Of a stretch of 64,000 nucleotides of DNA, positions 26,469 to 35,053 are shown in pieces; position 1 is the stretch's first letter; each line of letters begins with the position of its first letter. Under the pieces are notes generated by a model, which was not told where the DNA came from, did no database searches, and saw nothing but the letters and a program-made list of their open reading frames with translations. The position numbers and the translations under genes are program-made. Origin of the DNA: JBJMLO01 sp045805265 (lineage in GTDB: Bacteria > Actinomycetota > UBA4738 > JACQTL01); assembly GCA_045805265.1 (NCBI GenBank), contig JBJMLO010000013.1, forward strand, positions 558,001 through 622,000, given 5' to 3'.

Positions 26469-27545
26469 TTGAGCGACCACCGGGACGAAGAGCGGGCCGA
26501 TTCCCGCCGCGCCCGGCGGGCCGCGAAGGCCGCAGGCGCGGCGGGAGCGGCCGGCGCGGCGCTCGGCGTCCGTCGCCTGTTCCGACGCGGGGGAGGGGCC
26601 GACGCGCCAGGCGGGACACCGGAACCCGAGGGCCCGCGCGTTCCCATCTCGGAGCACCCGGGCGAGACGACGTTCGTGTCCAGGCACCGGGACCCGCTCG
26701 GGGAACGGCGGGCGTCCCGGCGCATCGCGGCGCTGTTGCTGTTGAGCGCGGCGTCCGGCATCGGGCTGCTCGTCCTGTACGCGCTGGGAGGGCAGACCCA
26801 GTTGGAGGGAACGCTGATCGCCCTCACTCTGGGCGGCATGGGCTTCGCCCTGATCCTGTGGGGCAAGCACCTGTTCCCCCACGAGGTCGTCACCGAGCCG
26901 CGCGAGCCCCACGAGTCCGAGGCCGGGACCCAGCGGATCGCCGAGGACCTGATCGAGCAGACGGAGACGGACGTCACGCGCCGCCGGTTCCTGACGCGCC
27001 TGCTGATCGGCGCCGCGGGCGCGTTCGGCCTGGCGCTGGTGTTCCCCATCCGGTCGCTCGGGCCGAGCCCGGGCAACGTCCTGTTCCACACCGCGTGGCG
27101 GCGGGGCATGCGGCTGCTCGACGAGACCGGCGCGCCGGTCCGTGTCGACACCCTGCCGGTGGACGGCGTGGTCACGGTGTTCCCGGAAGGCCACGTGGGC
27201 GACGCGAACGCGCAGGCCATCATGGTCCGGGTGGATCGGGACCAGCTGGCGCTGCCAGCGGGGCGGGAGGGGTGGGCCCCCGACGGGAACGTGTGCTACT
27301 CGAAGCTGTGCACCCACGCCGGGTGCCCGGTGGGGCTGTACCTCGCGACCTACCACCAGCTGCAGTGCCCGTGCCACCAGTCCGCGTTCAACGTCCTGAA
27401 GGGGGCGACCGTGGTGTTCGGCCCAGCGACGCGGCCGCTGCCCCAGCTTCCCGTCGACGTCGACGACCAGGGGTTCCTGGTGGCGCGGGGCGACTTCAGC
27501 GCGCCGGTGGGGCCGGGATTCTGGAACCGGGGGGACGGGCCGTGA
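26469..27545 (+). CDS. qcrA: Cytochrome bc1 complex Rieske iron-sulfur subunit
   Basis: The 358-residue protein starts at TTG 26469 with GGAGG about 8 bases upstream. An Ala/Arg-rich cytoplasmic leader is followed by three hydrophobic helices (AALLLLSAASGIGLLVLYAL, TLIALTLGGMGFALILWG, LLIGAAGAFGLALVFP), the three-helix anchor typical of actinobacterial QcrA. The cluster ligands are in CTHAGCPVGLY and CPCHQSAFN. Two bases of overlap couple it to qcrB (GTGA). It accepts electrons from menaquinol. Confidence 0.93.
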   Translation: MSDHRDEERADSRRARRAAKAAGAAGAAGAALGVRRLFRRGGGADAPGGTPEPEGPRVPISEHPGETTFVSRHRDPLGERRASRRIAALLLLSAASGIGLLVLYALGGQTQLEGTLIALTLGGMGFALILWGKHLFPHEVVTEPREPHESEAGTQRIAEDLIEQTETDVTRRRFLTRLLIGAAGAFGLALVFPIRSLGPSPGNVLFHTAWRRGMRLLDETGAPVRVDTLPVDGVVTVFPEGHVGDANAQAIMVRVDRDQLALPAGREGWAPDGNVCYSKLCTHAGCPVGLYLATYHQLQCPCHQSAFNVLKGATVVFGPATRPLPQLPVDVDDQGFLVARGDFSAPVGPGFWNRGDGP

Positions 27546-28996
27546 GCAAGGGCCCGATGACCCGCCGGGTGTTCCGGTGGTTCGACGAGCGCCTCGGGGC
27601 CGCGTCGTTCGCCCGGCGCTCGCTGAACAAGGTCTTTCCGGACCACTGGTCGTTCATGCTGGGCGAGATCGCGCTGTACTGCTTCATCATCCTGGTGCTC
27701 ACCGGGATCTTCCTGACCTTCTTCTACGTGCCCGACTCGAAGGAGGTCGTGTACCACGGCGCGTACGCCCCGCTCCGTGGCCAGGAGATGTCCCGCGCCT
27801 ACGAGTCCGTGGTGAAGCTGTCGTTCGAGGTGCGGGCCGGGCTGGTGTTCCGGCAGATCCACCACTGGGCCGCGCTGATCATGGTCGGCGCCGTCGCGGC
27901 GCACGCCTCCCGGGTGTTCTTCACCGGCGCGTTCCGCAAGCCCAGGGACCTGAACTGGATGCTCGGCGTGACCCTGCTCCTGCTCACGATCGGCATCGGG
28001 TTCGCTGGGTACTCGCTCCCCGACGACCTGCTGTCGGGGACCGGGATCCGCATCGCCTACTCGATCGTGCTGTCGATCCCGTTCGTCGGGACGTGGCTGG
28101 CGTTCCTGCTGTTCGGCGGGCACTACCCGTCGCCCGACACCCTGAACCGGCTGTTCGTGCTGCACATCTTCATCCTGCCGGCGCTCATCGCCGGGGTCCT
28201 GGGGGCGCACCTGGCCATCGTGTGGCGGCAGAAGCACACCCACTTCCCCGGCGGGAAACCGGTGCGGACTGAGACGAACATCCAGGGCGAGCGGCTGTTC
28301 CCCCGGTACGCGTTCAAGTCGACCGGGCTGTTCCTCGTGCTTGGCGCGATCCTCGCCCTGCTGGGGGGGTTGGCTCAGATCAACCCGGTGTGGCTGTACG
28401 GCCCGTACGACCCCGCCACGGTCTCGGGGGGGTCGCAGCCGGACTGGTACGTGGGGTGGCTGGAGGGCGCGCTGCGGCTGTTCCCGGGATGGGAGACCCG
28501 GGGCTTCGGCCACGAGATCGCGGCTCCCTTCTTCCCGGCGGTGCTGCTGCCGGGAATCGTGTTCACGGTGATGTTCCTGTGGCCGGCCATCGAGCGCCGC
28601 ATCACGGGGGACCGTGAGGAGCACAACCTGCTGAACTTCCCCCGGGACCTGCCGTGGCGCACGGCGTTCGGCGTGGCGGTGCTGGTGTTCATGACCGTGC
28701 TGACCGTCGCCGGGGGCAACGACCTGATCGCCTCGTTCTTCGGCGTCTCCGTCGAGGCCATGACCCGGGTGTTGCGGGTGGCGGTGTTCGCGCTGCCGGC
28801 CCTGGCGTTTGCCGTGACCTACTACCTGATGCGCGAGCTCCGCAGGACCGGGCTCCACCCGGTGCGCCAGGCGGCGGTGGTCACCGTCCGGCGGACGGCG
28901 GAGGGCGGCTTCGAGGCGGCCGAGGAGTTCGAGGCCGGCGGGATCCAAAACCCCGAGGGCGAGGAATCGACCGAGCCCGAGGTGGTCCGGGACTGA
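27542..28996 (+). CDS. qcrB: Cytochrome bc1 complex cytochrome b subunit
   Basis: The 484-residue protein has the cytochrome b layout: heme-ligand His residues in QIHHWAALIMVGAVAAHASR and RLFVLHIFILPALIAGVLGAHLAIV, a quinol-site GYSLPDDLLSGTG, and about eight helices. It carries both hemes b and the two quinone sites. A charged tail of about 60 residues rich in Glu follows the last helix. It ends the ctaE-qcrCAB operon and is followed by a 13-bp hairpin. Confidence 0.94.
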   Translation: MSKGPMTRRVFRWFDERLGAASFARRSLNKVFPDHWSFMLGEIALYCFIILVLTGIFLTFFYVPDSKEVVYHGAYAPLRGQEMSRAYESVVKLSFEVRAGLVFRQIHHWAALIMVGAVAAHASRVFFTGAFRKPRDLNWMLGVTLLLLTIGIGFAGYSLPDDLLSGTGIRIAYSIVLSIPFVGTWLAFLLFGGHYPSPDTLNRLFVLHIFILPALIAGVLGAHLAIVWRQKHTHFPGGKPVRTETNIQGERLFPRYAFKSTGLFLVLGAILALLGGLAQINPVWLYGPYDPATVSGGSQPDWYVGWLEGALRLFPGWETRGFGHEIAAPFFPAVLLPGIVFTVMFLWPAIERRITGDREEHNLLNFPRDLPWRTAFGVAVLVFMTVLTVAGGNDLIASFFGVSVEAMTRVLRVAVFALPALAFAVTYYLMRELRRTGLHPVRQAAVVTVRRTAEGGFEAAEEFEAGGIQNPEGEESTEPEVVRD

Positions 28997-29010
28997 TCGC
29001 GCCGTACGAG

Positions 29011-29046
29011 GACGGAGGCCGCCGGATCGCCCGGGCGGCCTCCGTC
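29011..29046. terminator. Strong hairpin terminator between qcrB and the opposing RTX-like gene
   Basis: GACGGAGGCCGCC (29011-29023) pairs fully with GGCGGCCTCCGTC (29034-29046): 13 bp with a 10-base loop, between two convergent stop codons. No T-run on either strand, as is common in high-GC genomes; it can serve both directions. Confidence 0.6.
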
Positions 29047-29072
29047 TCCGTCTCGGTCGGTTGGCCCTCGGG

Positions 29073-29600
29073 TCAGTCGCCCGCGCAGTTGCCCGACTCC
29101 TCCACGTTGACCACGTGGTCGCCGGAGTCGATGTCGAACCGGTCGTGGCCGATGCCGCCGTCGGCATGGTCGTTGCCGTGCACGCCGTCGACCGTGTACA
29201 GGCAGTCGGCGCCCGCATTGCCGAACAGGTGGTCCGGGCCATCGAAGCCCCGGATCTCGTCGTCGCCGTTGTTGCCCCGGAGGGTGTCCGCGCCGGCGTT
29301 GCCGTCGATGATGTCGTTGCCGAAGCCGCCGTCGACCACGTCGGCGCCGGGGCCGGCGATGATCGTGTCGTTGCCGGAGCCGCCGGCGATCGAGTCCGCG
29401 CCGCCCCGCCCCTTGATGAAGTCCCTGCCGCCGAAGCCGCAGATCACGTCGGGATCCGGCGTGCCGATGAGCGTGTCGTTCCCCGGCGTCCCCGGGATCG
29501 TGCACTCCCCCCTGCCGGCCTTCGCGGCCGACGCGCCGGTCGGGACCGCGAACAACGCGATCCCGAGCATGGCAACCACCACGAACCACCACTTCCGCAT
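29073..29600 (-). CDS. Small exported RTX-type calcium-binding repeat protein
   Basis: ATG 29600 is preferred over 29630 because GGGGAGG lies 5 bases before it. The 175-residue product has a Sec signal peptide (RKWWFVVVAMLGIALFAVPTGASA) and then nine or so glycine/aspartate nonapeptides of the RTX type (GTPGNDTLIG, GFGGRDFIKG, GGSGNDTIIA, GGFGNDIIDG). Such repeats fold into a parallel beta roll that binds calcium. Unlike classical RTX proteins it has a cleavable signal peptide, so type I secretion is not needed. A Cys-containing C-terminal cap follows the repeats. The role is unknown. Confidence 0.85.
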   Translation of the reverse strand: MRKWWFVVVAMLGIALFAVPTGASAAKAGRGECTIPGTPGNDTLIGTPDPDVICGFGGRDFIKGRGGADSIAGGSGNDTIIAGPGADVVDGGFGNDIIDGNAGADTLRGNNGDDEIRGFDGPDHLFGNAGADCLYTVDGVHGNDHADGGIGHDRFDIDSGDHVVNVEESGNCAGD

Positions 29601-29666
29601 CCGAACCTCCCCAGTCGTCGGAACTCGCACCGTACCGCAGTCCGCGCCCCAGGGCCAGGACGGTCA

Positions 29667-29696
29667 TTGACACGCCCCGATCGGCAGGAATACGGT
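29667..29696 (+). promoter_or_regulatory. Candidate promoter of the Tat-exported protein gene
   Basis: TTGACA (29667-29672), 18 bases, TACGGT (29691-29696). The -35 is a perfect consensus. Transcription would start near 29703, giving a 50-nt leader before ATG 29753, which is preceded by a run of seven G as ribosome site. Confidence 0.6.
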
Positions 29697-29752
29697 TCGG
29701 CCGTCGAGCCACCAGCGGCTCCAGGGGGCCGCCGAACAGGATTGGGGGGGTC

Positions 29753-30667
29753 ATGATCCCGAAGCAGCTCGATCCGTCGCTCTTCTTCGCACGCTCCCGT
29801 CACGCCGCCCGGCACGCCGCGGCAGCGCCGAGCGTGCTCACCCGCCGCGGGTTCATCGGCCGGGTGGCCGGCGGAGCCGGGGCCGTCGTGGGAGCGTCGC
29901 TCCTCCGTCCGGGCGTCGCCCTGGCCGGCACGCAGAACCCCGCGCCGAAGCCCACCACCCAGGTTGCGTCGATCAACGGCGTGGACTTCCACGTCACCTT
30001 CTTCGGCCCGGGGGTCGACCCGTCCGCGATCACGGACTTCAGGGGGTCGGTGGGGGTGGCGGAGGTCCAGGGGACCGGCAGGGCGACCAACCCGGACGGG
30101 TCGAAGGAGACCCTGCTGTACGACACCGACATGCGGTTCATGAAGGGCGACTACATCGCCCAGGACGGGAAGCTCCGCACCGGCACGTTCGGCTTCGTCT
30201 GACTGGATCTCTACCGAGGTCAGTTCGACTTCGTGAACTTCAGCACCCAGGTCCACGACTACAACCCCGGGATCACGCCGTATCCCAGCGGCCTGTTCTG
30301 GACGGAACGGTTCCCCGCGGACTCCGTGAACGTGAACCTCGGCGACGGCTACGCCCACATGTCCAGGCTGAACATGCCGATCACCGACTACTTCGACATC
30401 CCGAACGCGCTGTTCCGGTTCGAGGATCCGGTGTCGGAGCCGGCGACCTGCTCCTTCGACATCCACTGGAGCGGTCCCGTCACGGACGTCTCGCACGTGA
30501 ACGACCCCCAACAGGGATTCGCCGGCAAGTTCGTCCTGAGCCAGGCCACGATGACGTGGTCGGCCCACAACGCGGGCGGGTTCCGGTTCGAGTCGCACCA
30601 CAGGAACACCACGAGCGTGTTCGCCCAGCTGGGCCGGATGCGCAACGGCGTCTTCTTCGGAGACTAG
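29753..30667 (+). pseudogene. Tat-exported protein of unknown function, interrupted by an in-frame TGA
   Basis: Two open parts, 29753-30202 and 30203-30667, are in the same frame and separated only by TGA at 30200-30202 (codon 150). The first has a twin-arginine signal (LTRRGFIGRVAGGAGAVVGASLL, cleavage after ALAG). Together they would give 304 residues. The residues around the stop (TGTFGFV, stop, LDLYRGQFDFVNF) read on smoothly, and TGG (Trp) would differ by one base, so a nonsense mutation or sequencing error is the simplest reading. Recoding as selenocysteine is less likely: no GGUCU-loop hairpin follows at the fdhA spacing. I do not recognise the family. Promoter and ribosome site are intact. 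Confidence 0.65.
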
Positions 30668-30681
30668 GCGGGGGAGGGGCA

Positions 30682-30701
30682 CCCCGCTATGGGGAGCGGG
30701 G
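30682..30701. terminator. Hairpin between convergent genes
   Basis: CCCCGCT (30682-30688), loop of 6, AGCGGGG (30695-30701): a perfect 7-bp stem after the Tat protein gene (+), overlapping the stop of the GNAT gene (-). Confidence 0.45.
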
Positions 30702-31253
30702 AGCCCAATGCCTGCGGTCGACCGAATAGGCCGCCCATTCGACGTCCCATCGCGTCTCGACGCCGTCGAAGTGGAACCCGAGCCGCTCGAGCACGCCGCG
30801 CATCGGTGCGTTCGTCACGGCGGTGGCGGTCTCGATCCGCTCGGCGCCGGCCTCGCCGAAGAGCCAGCCGCAGAACAGCCGGGTGGCCTCGGTCCCGATG
30901 CCTCGCCCCCGGTCCGGGGGCGCGAACAGCCCGATGCCCAGGAAGTAGCGCCCCGGCTGGACCTCGCGATCGGGCTCCTGGTACGAGCCGATCTCCCCGG
31001 CCAGGCGGCCGTCGACCTCGATCGCCAGGTCGAGCCACTGGTCGTGCATGACGCCGGAGCGCTCCACGCGCTCGCGGAGCCGTTCCCGATCGGGCGGGCC
31101 CACCGGGCTCACGGTGGGGTCGTCGGCCGTCGACATCCGCGCGTCGAACCAGGCGTCCAGCTCCTCGGGCCGGAACGCCCGCAGCGTGACCCGCTCCCCC
31201 CGGATCACCACCGGTCCCGCCCCCGCGCCGGGCGACGCCGGCTCCGCGTTCAA
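30687..31253 (-). CDS. GNAT family N-acetyltransferase (RimJ/RimL type)
   Basis: The product shows the RimJ/RimL pattern: VVIRGERVTLRAFRPEELDAW at the start, LAIEVDGRLAGEIGSYQ, FLGIGLFAPPDRGRGIGTEATRLFCGWLF (acetyl-CoA loop RGRGIGTE) and TNAPMRGVLERLGFHFDG. It probably acetylates an amino group of a protein N-terminus or small molecule with acetyl-CoA. TTG 31253 overlaps the ctaF stop (TTGA), giving 188 residues; GTG at 31211 would remove 14. It is the last gene of the ctaC-ctaD-ctaF run, probably by read-through, with no evident role in respiration. Confidence 0.8.
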   Translation of the reverse strand: MNAEPASPGAGAGPVVIRGERVTLRAFRPEELDAWFDARMSTADDPTVSPVGPPDRERLRERVERSGVMHDQWLDLAIEVDGRLAGEIGSYQEPDREVQPGRYFLGIGLFAPPDRGRGIGTEATRLFCGWLFGEAGAERIETATAVTNAPMRGVLERLGFHFDGVETRWDVEWAAYSVDRRHWAPRSP

Positions 31254-31630
31254 TCGCGGCTCTCGAGCATCAGCCCCACGGTCGCCCACACGAATAGTGT
31301 GAGGCCGAACACGAGGAGCCACAGCCCGAACACGAACCCCTGGACGCCGATCGCCAGCCCGATCCCCATGACGAGCGGCCAGATGCTGCCGCTCGAGAAC
31401 CGCCCCACGGTCGCGCCGGACGCCGCCTCGTGCTCGGCGTCCGGGTCGTCCTCGGGGCGCGGGACGCGGCCCATCTTCCACAGCAGGTAGCCGCCGATCA
31501 TGGCCGAGGCCGTCCCCATGAACAGCAGCATGGCGAACCCCGCGTCCTCGTAGGACAGGTACCAATACACGACGGCAACCGTCGCGCTGAACGCGCCGGC
31601 CCCGATCAGGAACCGCGGCTCGGTTGTCAT
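31250..31630 (-). CDS. ctaF: Cytochrome c oxidase subunit IV (actinobacterial type)
   Basis: The 126-residue protein has four hydrophobic helices: FLIGAGAFSATVAVVYWYLS, GFAMLLFMGTASAMIGGYLLW, a polar loop with a stretch of Glu/Asp, then SIWPLVMGIGLAIGVQGFVFGLWLLVFG. Size, topology and position after ctaD fit the actinobacterial subunit IV of the aa3 oxidase. It is separated from ctaD by 121 bases holding two strong hairpins. Confidence 0.85.
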   Translation of the reverse strand: MTTEPRFLIGAGAFSATVAVVYWYLSYEDAGFAMLLFMGTASAMIGGYLLWKMGRVPRPEDDPDAEHEAASGATVGRFSSGSIWPLVMGIGLAIGVQGFVFGLWLLVFGLTLFVWATVGLMLESRD

Positions 31631-31643
31631 GTCTTCATCCTCG

Positions 31644-31733
31644 CCGGGCCGCCTGCGGCGGCCCGGCTCGGCCAGGGGGGATGCAGCAGCCTGATCCGCT
31701 CCGCTTCGCTCCGCGGGGCTGCTGCCCCCCTGG
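31644..31733 (-). promoter_or_regulatory. Two strong hairpins in the ctaD-ctaF intergenic region
   Basis: Hairpin 1: CCGGGCCGCC (31644-31653), loop TGC, GGCGGCCCGG (31657-31666), 10 perfect bp. Hairpin 2: CCAGGGGGG (31672-31680) with CCCCCCTGG (31725-31733), extended after a 3-base bulge by CAGCAG (31684-31689) with CTGCTG (31719-31724), 15 bp in all. In the minus-strand transcript they lie after ctaD and before ctaF and may act as a partial terminator, processing site or 3' stabiliser that sets subunit ratios. Confidence 0.5.
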
Positions 31734-31751
31734 ACCCCCTGATCTGCACCT

Positions 31752-33413
31752 TCATGCCCGCTTCGATTCCTCGACGTCCGGGTGCCCGCGGTGCCGCCAG
31801 TCGAACACCGGGCGCTCGCTGCGGATGGGGGGCAGCCAGTGGAAGTTGTGCTCCGGCGGCGGCGAGCTCGTGATCCACTCCAGCGTGTAGCCGCCCCACG
31901 GGTCGTCGCCCGCGGGTTCCTTCTTCCGGAACGCCCGCACGACGTTCACGATGAACAGGATCACGCCGATCGCCATCACATACGAGCCGATCGTGGCCAC
32001 CAGGTTCGGCGTCGTCAGCGACTGCCCCGGCCCCAGGCTCGGCAGGTAGTCGGCGACCCGCCGCTGCATCCCGCGCAGCCCCAGCACGTGCATGGGCCAG
32101 AACGTCATGTTGAACCCGACGAACTCCAGCGCGAACACCAGCTTCCCGATGCGCTCGCTCAGCAGGTACCCGGTGATCTTGGGGAACCAGTACGAGAGGC
32201 CGGCGAAGATCGCGAAGAGCGACCCCCCGCCGAGGACGTAGTGCATGTGCGCCACGATGAAGTACGTGTCTTGCGCCTGGTAGTCGAAGGGCGGCGACGC
32301 GATCATCACGCCCGTGATCCCGCCGATCAGGAAGTTCGCCATGAACCCGAGGCACCACAGCATGGGGGTGGCCAGGCGGATCGAGCCCCGCCACATCGTG
32401 CCGATCCAGTTGAAGAACTTGATGCCCGTCGGCACGGCGATGAGGAACGACATGAACGAGAAGAACGGGTTCAGCACCGCGCCCGTCGTGAACATGTGGT
32501 GCGCCCACACCGTCATCGACAGCCCGGCGATGGCCATCGACGCCAGCACGAACCCCGTGTAGCCGAAGATCGGCTTGCGCGAGAACACCGGCACGATGTC
32601 GGTCACGATCCCGAAGAACGGCAGGATCATGATGTAGACCTCGGGATGCCCGAAGAACCAGAACAGGTGCTGGTACAGGATCACTGAGCCCCCGCCCGAC
32701 GGGTCGAAGAAGTGCCCCCCGAAGTGCCGGTCGATGAACAGCAGGGACAGCGCGCCGGTGAGCGGGGGGAACGCCACCAGGATCATCAGCGACGTGATGA
32801 TCATGTTCCAGGTGAACAGCGACAGGCGCCACATGGTCATGCCCGGCGCGCGGAGCATGAAGATGGTCGCCATCAGGTTGACCGCCGTCATGATCGACGA
32901 CGTGGAGACCAGGACGATCCCCATGATCCACATGTCGGCGCCGACGCCGGGGCTCCCGAGCCGGTCCGACAGCGGCGCGTAGAACGTCCAGCCGGTCTGC
33001 GCGGCGCCGCCCGGCGCGAGGAACGACGCGTAGATCGTGATCCCGCCGAACAACAGCATCCAGTACGACAGCATGTTGAGGCGGGGAAACGCCATGTCCG
33101 GCGCGCCGATCTGCAGCGGGACGAAGTAGTTGGCGAGCCCCAGCCCCATCGGCGCGATGAACAGGAAGATCATCGTCGTGCCGTGGATCGTGAACAGCTG
33201 GTTGTAGAAGGACTTCCCCATCAGCTGCAGGCCGGGGCGGGCCAGCTCGGTGCGCATGAGCAGCGCGATCAGGCCGCCCAGCAGGAAGAAGACGAACGTC
33301 GTGCCGATGTACAGCAGCCCGATCTGCTTGTGGTTGGTGGTGGTCAGCCAGTCGAGCAGGCTCGCGCGCGTCCGTTCCGGTTCCTGCTCGTGGCGGATGC
33401 CGAGGGTCTTCAT
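31752..33413 (-). CDS. ctaD: Cytochrome c oxidase subunit I
   Basis: The 553-residue protein is the catalytic heme-copper subunit of the aa3 oxidase. Visible marks include NHKQIGLLYIGTTFVFFLLGG, GLANYFVPLQIGAPDMAFPRLN, the CuB/cross-link region WFFGHPEVYIMILPFFGIV, AHHMFTTG and the heme a/a3 ligands in DTYFIVAHMHYVLGGGS, with twelve hydrophobic segments. It reduces oxygen and pumps protons. It lies 7 bases behind ctaC on the same strand. Confidence 0.96.
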   Translation of the reverse strand: MKTLGIRHEQEPERTRASLLDWLTTTNHKQIGLLYIGTTFVFFLLGGLIALLMRTELARPGLQLMGKSFYNQLFTIHGTTMIFLFIAPMGLGLANYFVPLQIGAPDMAFPRLNMLSYWMLLFGGITIYASFLAPGGAAQTGWTFYAPLSDRLGSPGVGADMWIMGIVLVSTSSIMTAVNLMATIFMLRAPGMTMWRLSLFTWNMIITSLMILVAFPPLTGALSLLFIDRHFGGHFFDPSGGGSVILYQHLFWFFGHPEVYIMILPFFGIVTDIVPVFSRKPIFGYTGFVLASMAIAGLSMTVWAHHMFTTGAVLNPFFSFMSFLIAVPTGIKFFNWIGTMWRGSIRLATPMLWCLGFMANFLIGGITGVMIASPPFDYQAQDTYFIVAHMHYVLGGGSLFAIFAGLSYWFPKITGYLLSERIGKLVFALEFVGFNMTFWPMHVLGLRGMQRRVADYLPSLGPGQSLTTPNLVATIGSYVMAIGVILFIVNVVRAFRKKEPAGDDPWGGYTLEWITSSPPPEHNFHWLPPIRSERPVFDWRHRGHPDVEESKRA

Positions 33414-33420
33414 GGAGGCA

Positions 33421-34188
33421 TCACGTCGGCGTCACCGCCGGGGCCGAGGGGGTTGGCGACTGCAGCTGCTGCTCTCGCTGTACCCACCGGTCGAACTCGT
33501 CGCGGGGGACGGCCCGCACGTAGAAGACCATGTCCGCGTGGTTCAGGCCGCAGAACTCGGCACACTCCCCGAGGAACTTGCCGGGGCGCGGGATCGTGAT
33601 GTCGAACTGGTTGAGCTGCCCCGGGATGGCATCGCGCTTGAACAGGAACCGCGGGACGAAGAACGCGTGGATCACGTCCTGGGCGTGGAGGTTCACGTGG
33701 ACGGTCTCCCCGACCGGGACGAGGAACACCGGGTAGCTCGTCGGCGAGCCGACGATGTCGATCCCGTACTGGGGGTAGGTGAAACGCCACTGCCACTGGA
33801 ACGCGGTGGCGTCGACCGTGACCGCCGGGTTCGCCGCGATGTGGTCCACGTTGCGCTCGACCCGCCACGTCGCCACGAAGATCCCCAGGACGATGAGGAC
33901 GGGGATCACCGTGTAGGTGATCTCCAGCGGGACGTGGTACCGCGTCTGCTCCGGCAGGTCCTCGTTCCTGCGCCGGTACCGGATCACCGAGAACAGGATC
34001 AGGCCCAGCGTGATCGACCCCACGACGATGGCGATCCAGAACATGAGCTCGTACAGCCCGGCGATCCGGCCCCCCTGATCCGTCCCAGGGGCGGGCGCGC
34101 CGAACCGGCAGGAGGACAACGCCACGAGGGCGAGCGCCGGCAGCAGCAGGCGGCGCACGGTCGCGAGACGGAGCCGATGGTCGGTCAC
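33421..34188 (-). CDS. ctaC: Cytochrome c oxidase subunit II
   Basis: The 255-residue protein has a lipoprotein-type signal (LLLPALALVALSSC, lipobox LSSC), two membrane helices (ELMFWIAIVVGSITLGLILFSV and TVIPVLIVLGIFVATW) and a cupredoxin domain with the CuA ligands in DVIHAFFVP and GECAEFCGLNHADM. WQWRF is the electron-entry aromatic region. It receives electrons from QcrC. GTG 34188 has GAGG 5 bases upstream. It begins the ctaC-ctaD-ctaF transcript and is divergent from ccmA. Confidence 0.95.
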   Translation of the reverse strand: MTDHRLRLATVRRLLLPALALVALSSCRFGAPAPGTDQGGRIAGLYELMFWIAIVVGSITLGLILFSVIRYRRRNEDLPEQTRYHVPLEITYTVIPVLIVLGIFVATWRVERNVDHIAANPAVTVDATAFQWQWRFTYPQYGIDIVGSPTSYPVFLVPVGETVHVNLHAQDVIHAFFVPRFLFKRDAIPGQLNQFDITIPRPGKFLGECAEFCGLNHADMVFYVRAVPRDEFDRWVQREQQLQSPTPSAPAVTPT

Positions 34189-34309
34189 GTGATCCTCGGG
34201 AGACGGTCTACCCCGTGGGACGGCGGCTCATCGTCGTCGGGCGGACCGGTTTCGACAACTCGGCCGCGGCGACGCGTCGATTGGGTGCCCTGGCCGCGGG
34301 GACCTGCGA

Positions 34310-34315
34310 TAGCCT
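34310..34315 (+). promoter_or_regulatory. Candidate -10 of a leaderless ccmA mRNA
   Basis: TAGCCT lies 9 bases before GTG 34325, and no ribosome site is present in the gap. No convincing -35 is seen at 17-19 bases upstream. Confidence 0.35.
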
Positions 34316-34324
34316 GTCCGCACC

Positions 34325-35053
34325 GTGGCCTCCCAGGCGACCTCCGACGTCGTGGCCGGCGGGCCGGTGCGGGCCGGGCCGGCCGCCGCCCCGGCCGTCG
34401 AGCTCCGTTCGATGACCCGCGTGTTCGGCGTGACCCCCGCGGTCGTGCGGGTCGACCTCCGTGTGGAGCGAGGGGAGACCGTGTTGCTCCGGGGGCCCAA
34501 CGGCGCCGGGAAGAGCACGCTGCTGCGCGTGGTCGCCACGGCGCTGTCGCCGACGTACGGCGGCGGCTCGGTGCTGGGGTGCGACCTCCTCCGGGACCGG
34601 GTGGAGATCCGCCGCCGGGTCGAGTTGCTGGGGCACCGGACCCGGCTGTACGAGGACCTCACTGCGGCCGAGAACCTCCGGTTCGCCTGCGCTATGACGG
34701 GATGCCCGGCGGCCGGCGTCGGCGAGGCCCTGGAGCGCGTCGGGCTCGCAGACGTCGCCGACGAGCGCGTGCGCGGGTTCTCCCAGGGCATGCGGCAGCG
34801 CGTGGCGGTGGCCCGGGCCGTGCTGCGCGCGCCGGAGCTGCTGCTGCTGGACGAGCCCTACGCCGGGCTCGACACGGAGGCCCGCGACGCCGTCGACCGG
34901 GCCGTGGTCGACGCCCGGGAGGCCGGCCGGACCGTGCTGCTGGCGACGCACGACGTCGGCCGCGGCTCGATCGCTACCCGGACCGTCGCGATGGACGGCG
35001 GGCGCCTCGTGGAGGAGCCCCGCGCCCTGACCGGGCCGGGGACGCCGGCATGA
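34325..35053 (+). CDS. ccmA: Heme exporter ATP-binding protein of cytochrome c maturation
   Basis: The 242-residue ABC ATPase has Walker A GPNGAGKSTLLRV, the signature FSQGMRQRVAVARAVL and Walker B LLLLDEPYAGLD, followed by the His-loop THDVGRGS. The first 27 residues are an Ala/Gly-rich extension. It pairs with CcmB, whose start overlaps its stop (ATGA), in the CcmABCD complex that releases holo-CcmE. Identity rests on the ABC motifs plus the following ccmB-ccmC-ccmD-ccmE order. Confidence 0.92.
   Translation: MASQATSDVVAGGPVRAGPAAAPAVELRSMTRVFGVTPAVVRVDLRVERGETVLLRGPNGAGKSTLLRVVATALSPTYGGGSVLGCDLLRDRVEIRRRVELLGHRTRLYEDLTAAENLRFACAMTGCPAAGVGEALERVGLADVADERVRGFSQGMRQRVAVARAVLRAPELLLLDEPYAGLDTEARDAVDRAVVDAREAGRTVLLATHDVGRGSIATRTVAMDGGRLVEEPRALTGPGTPA

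Noticed and set aside
30200..30240. Selenocysteine insertion in the Tat-exported protein
   Set aside because: Stem after UGA is short, loop is UACC and spacing differs from the fdhA SECIS; a Trp-to-stop change is simpler. Kept as a finding to test.
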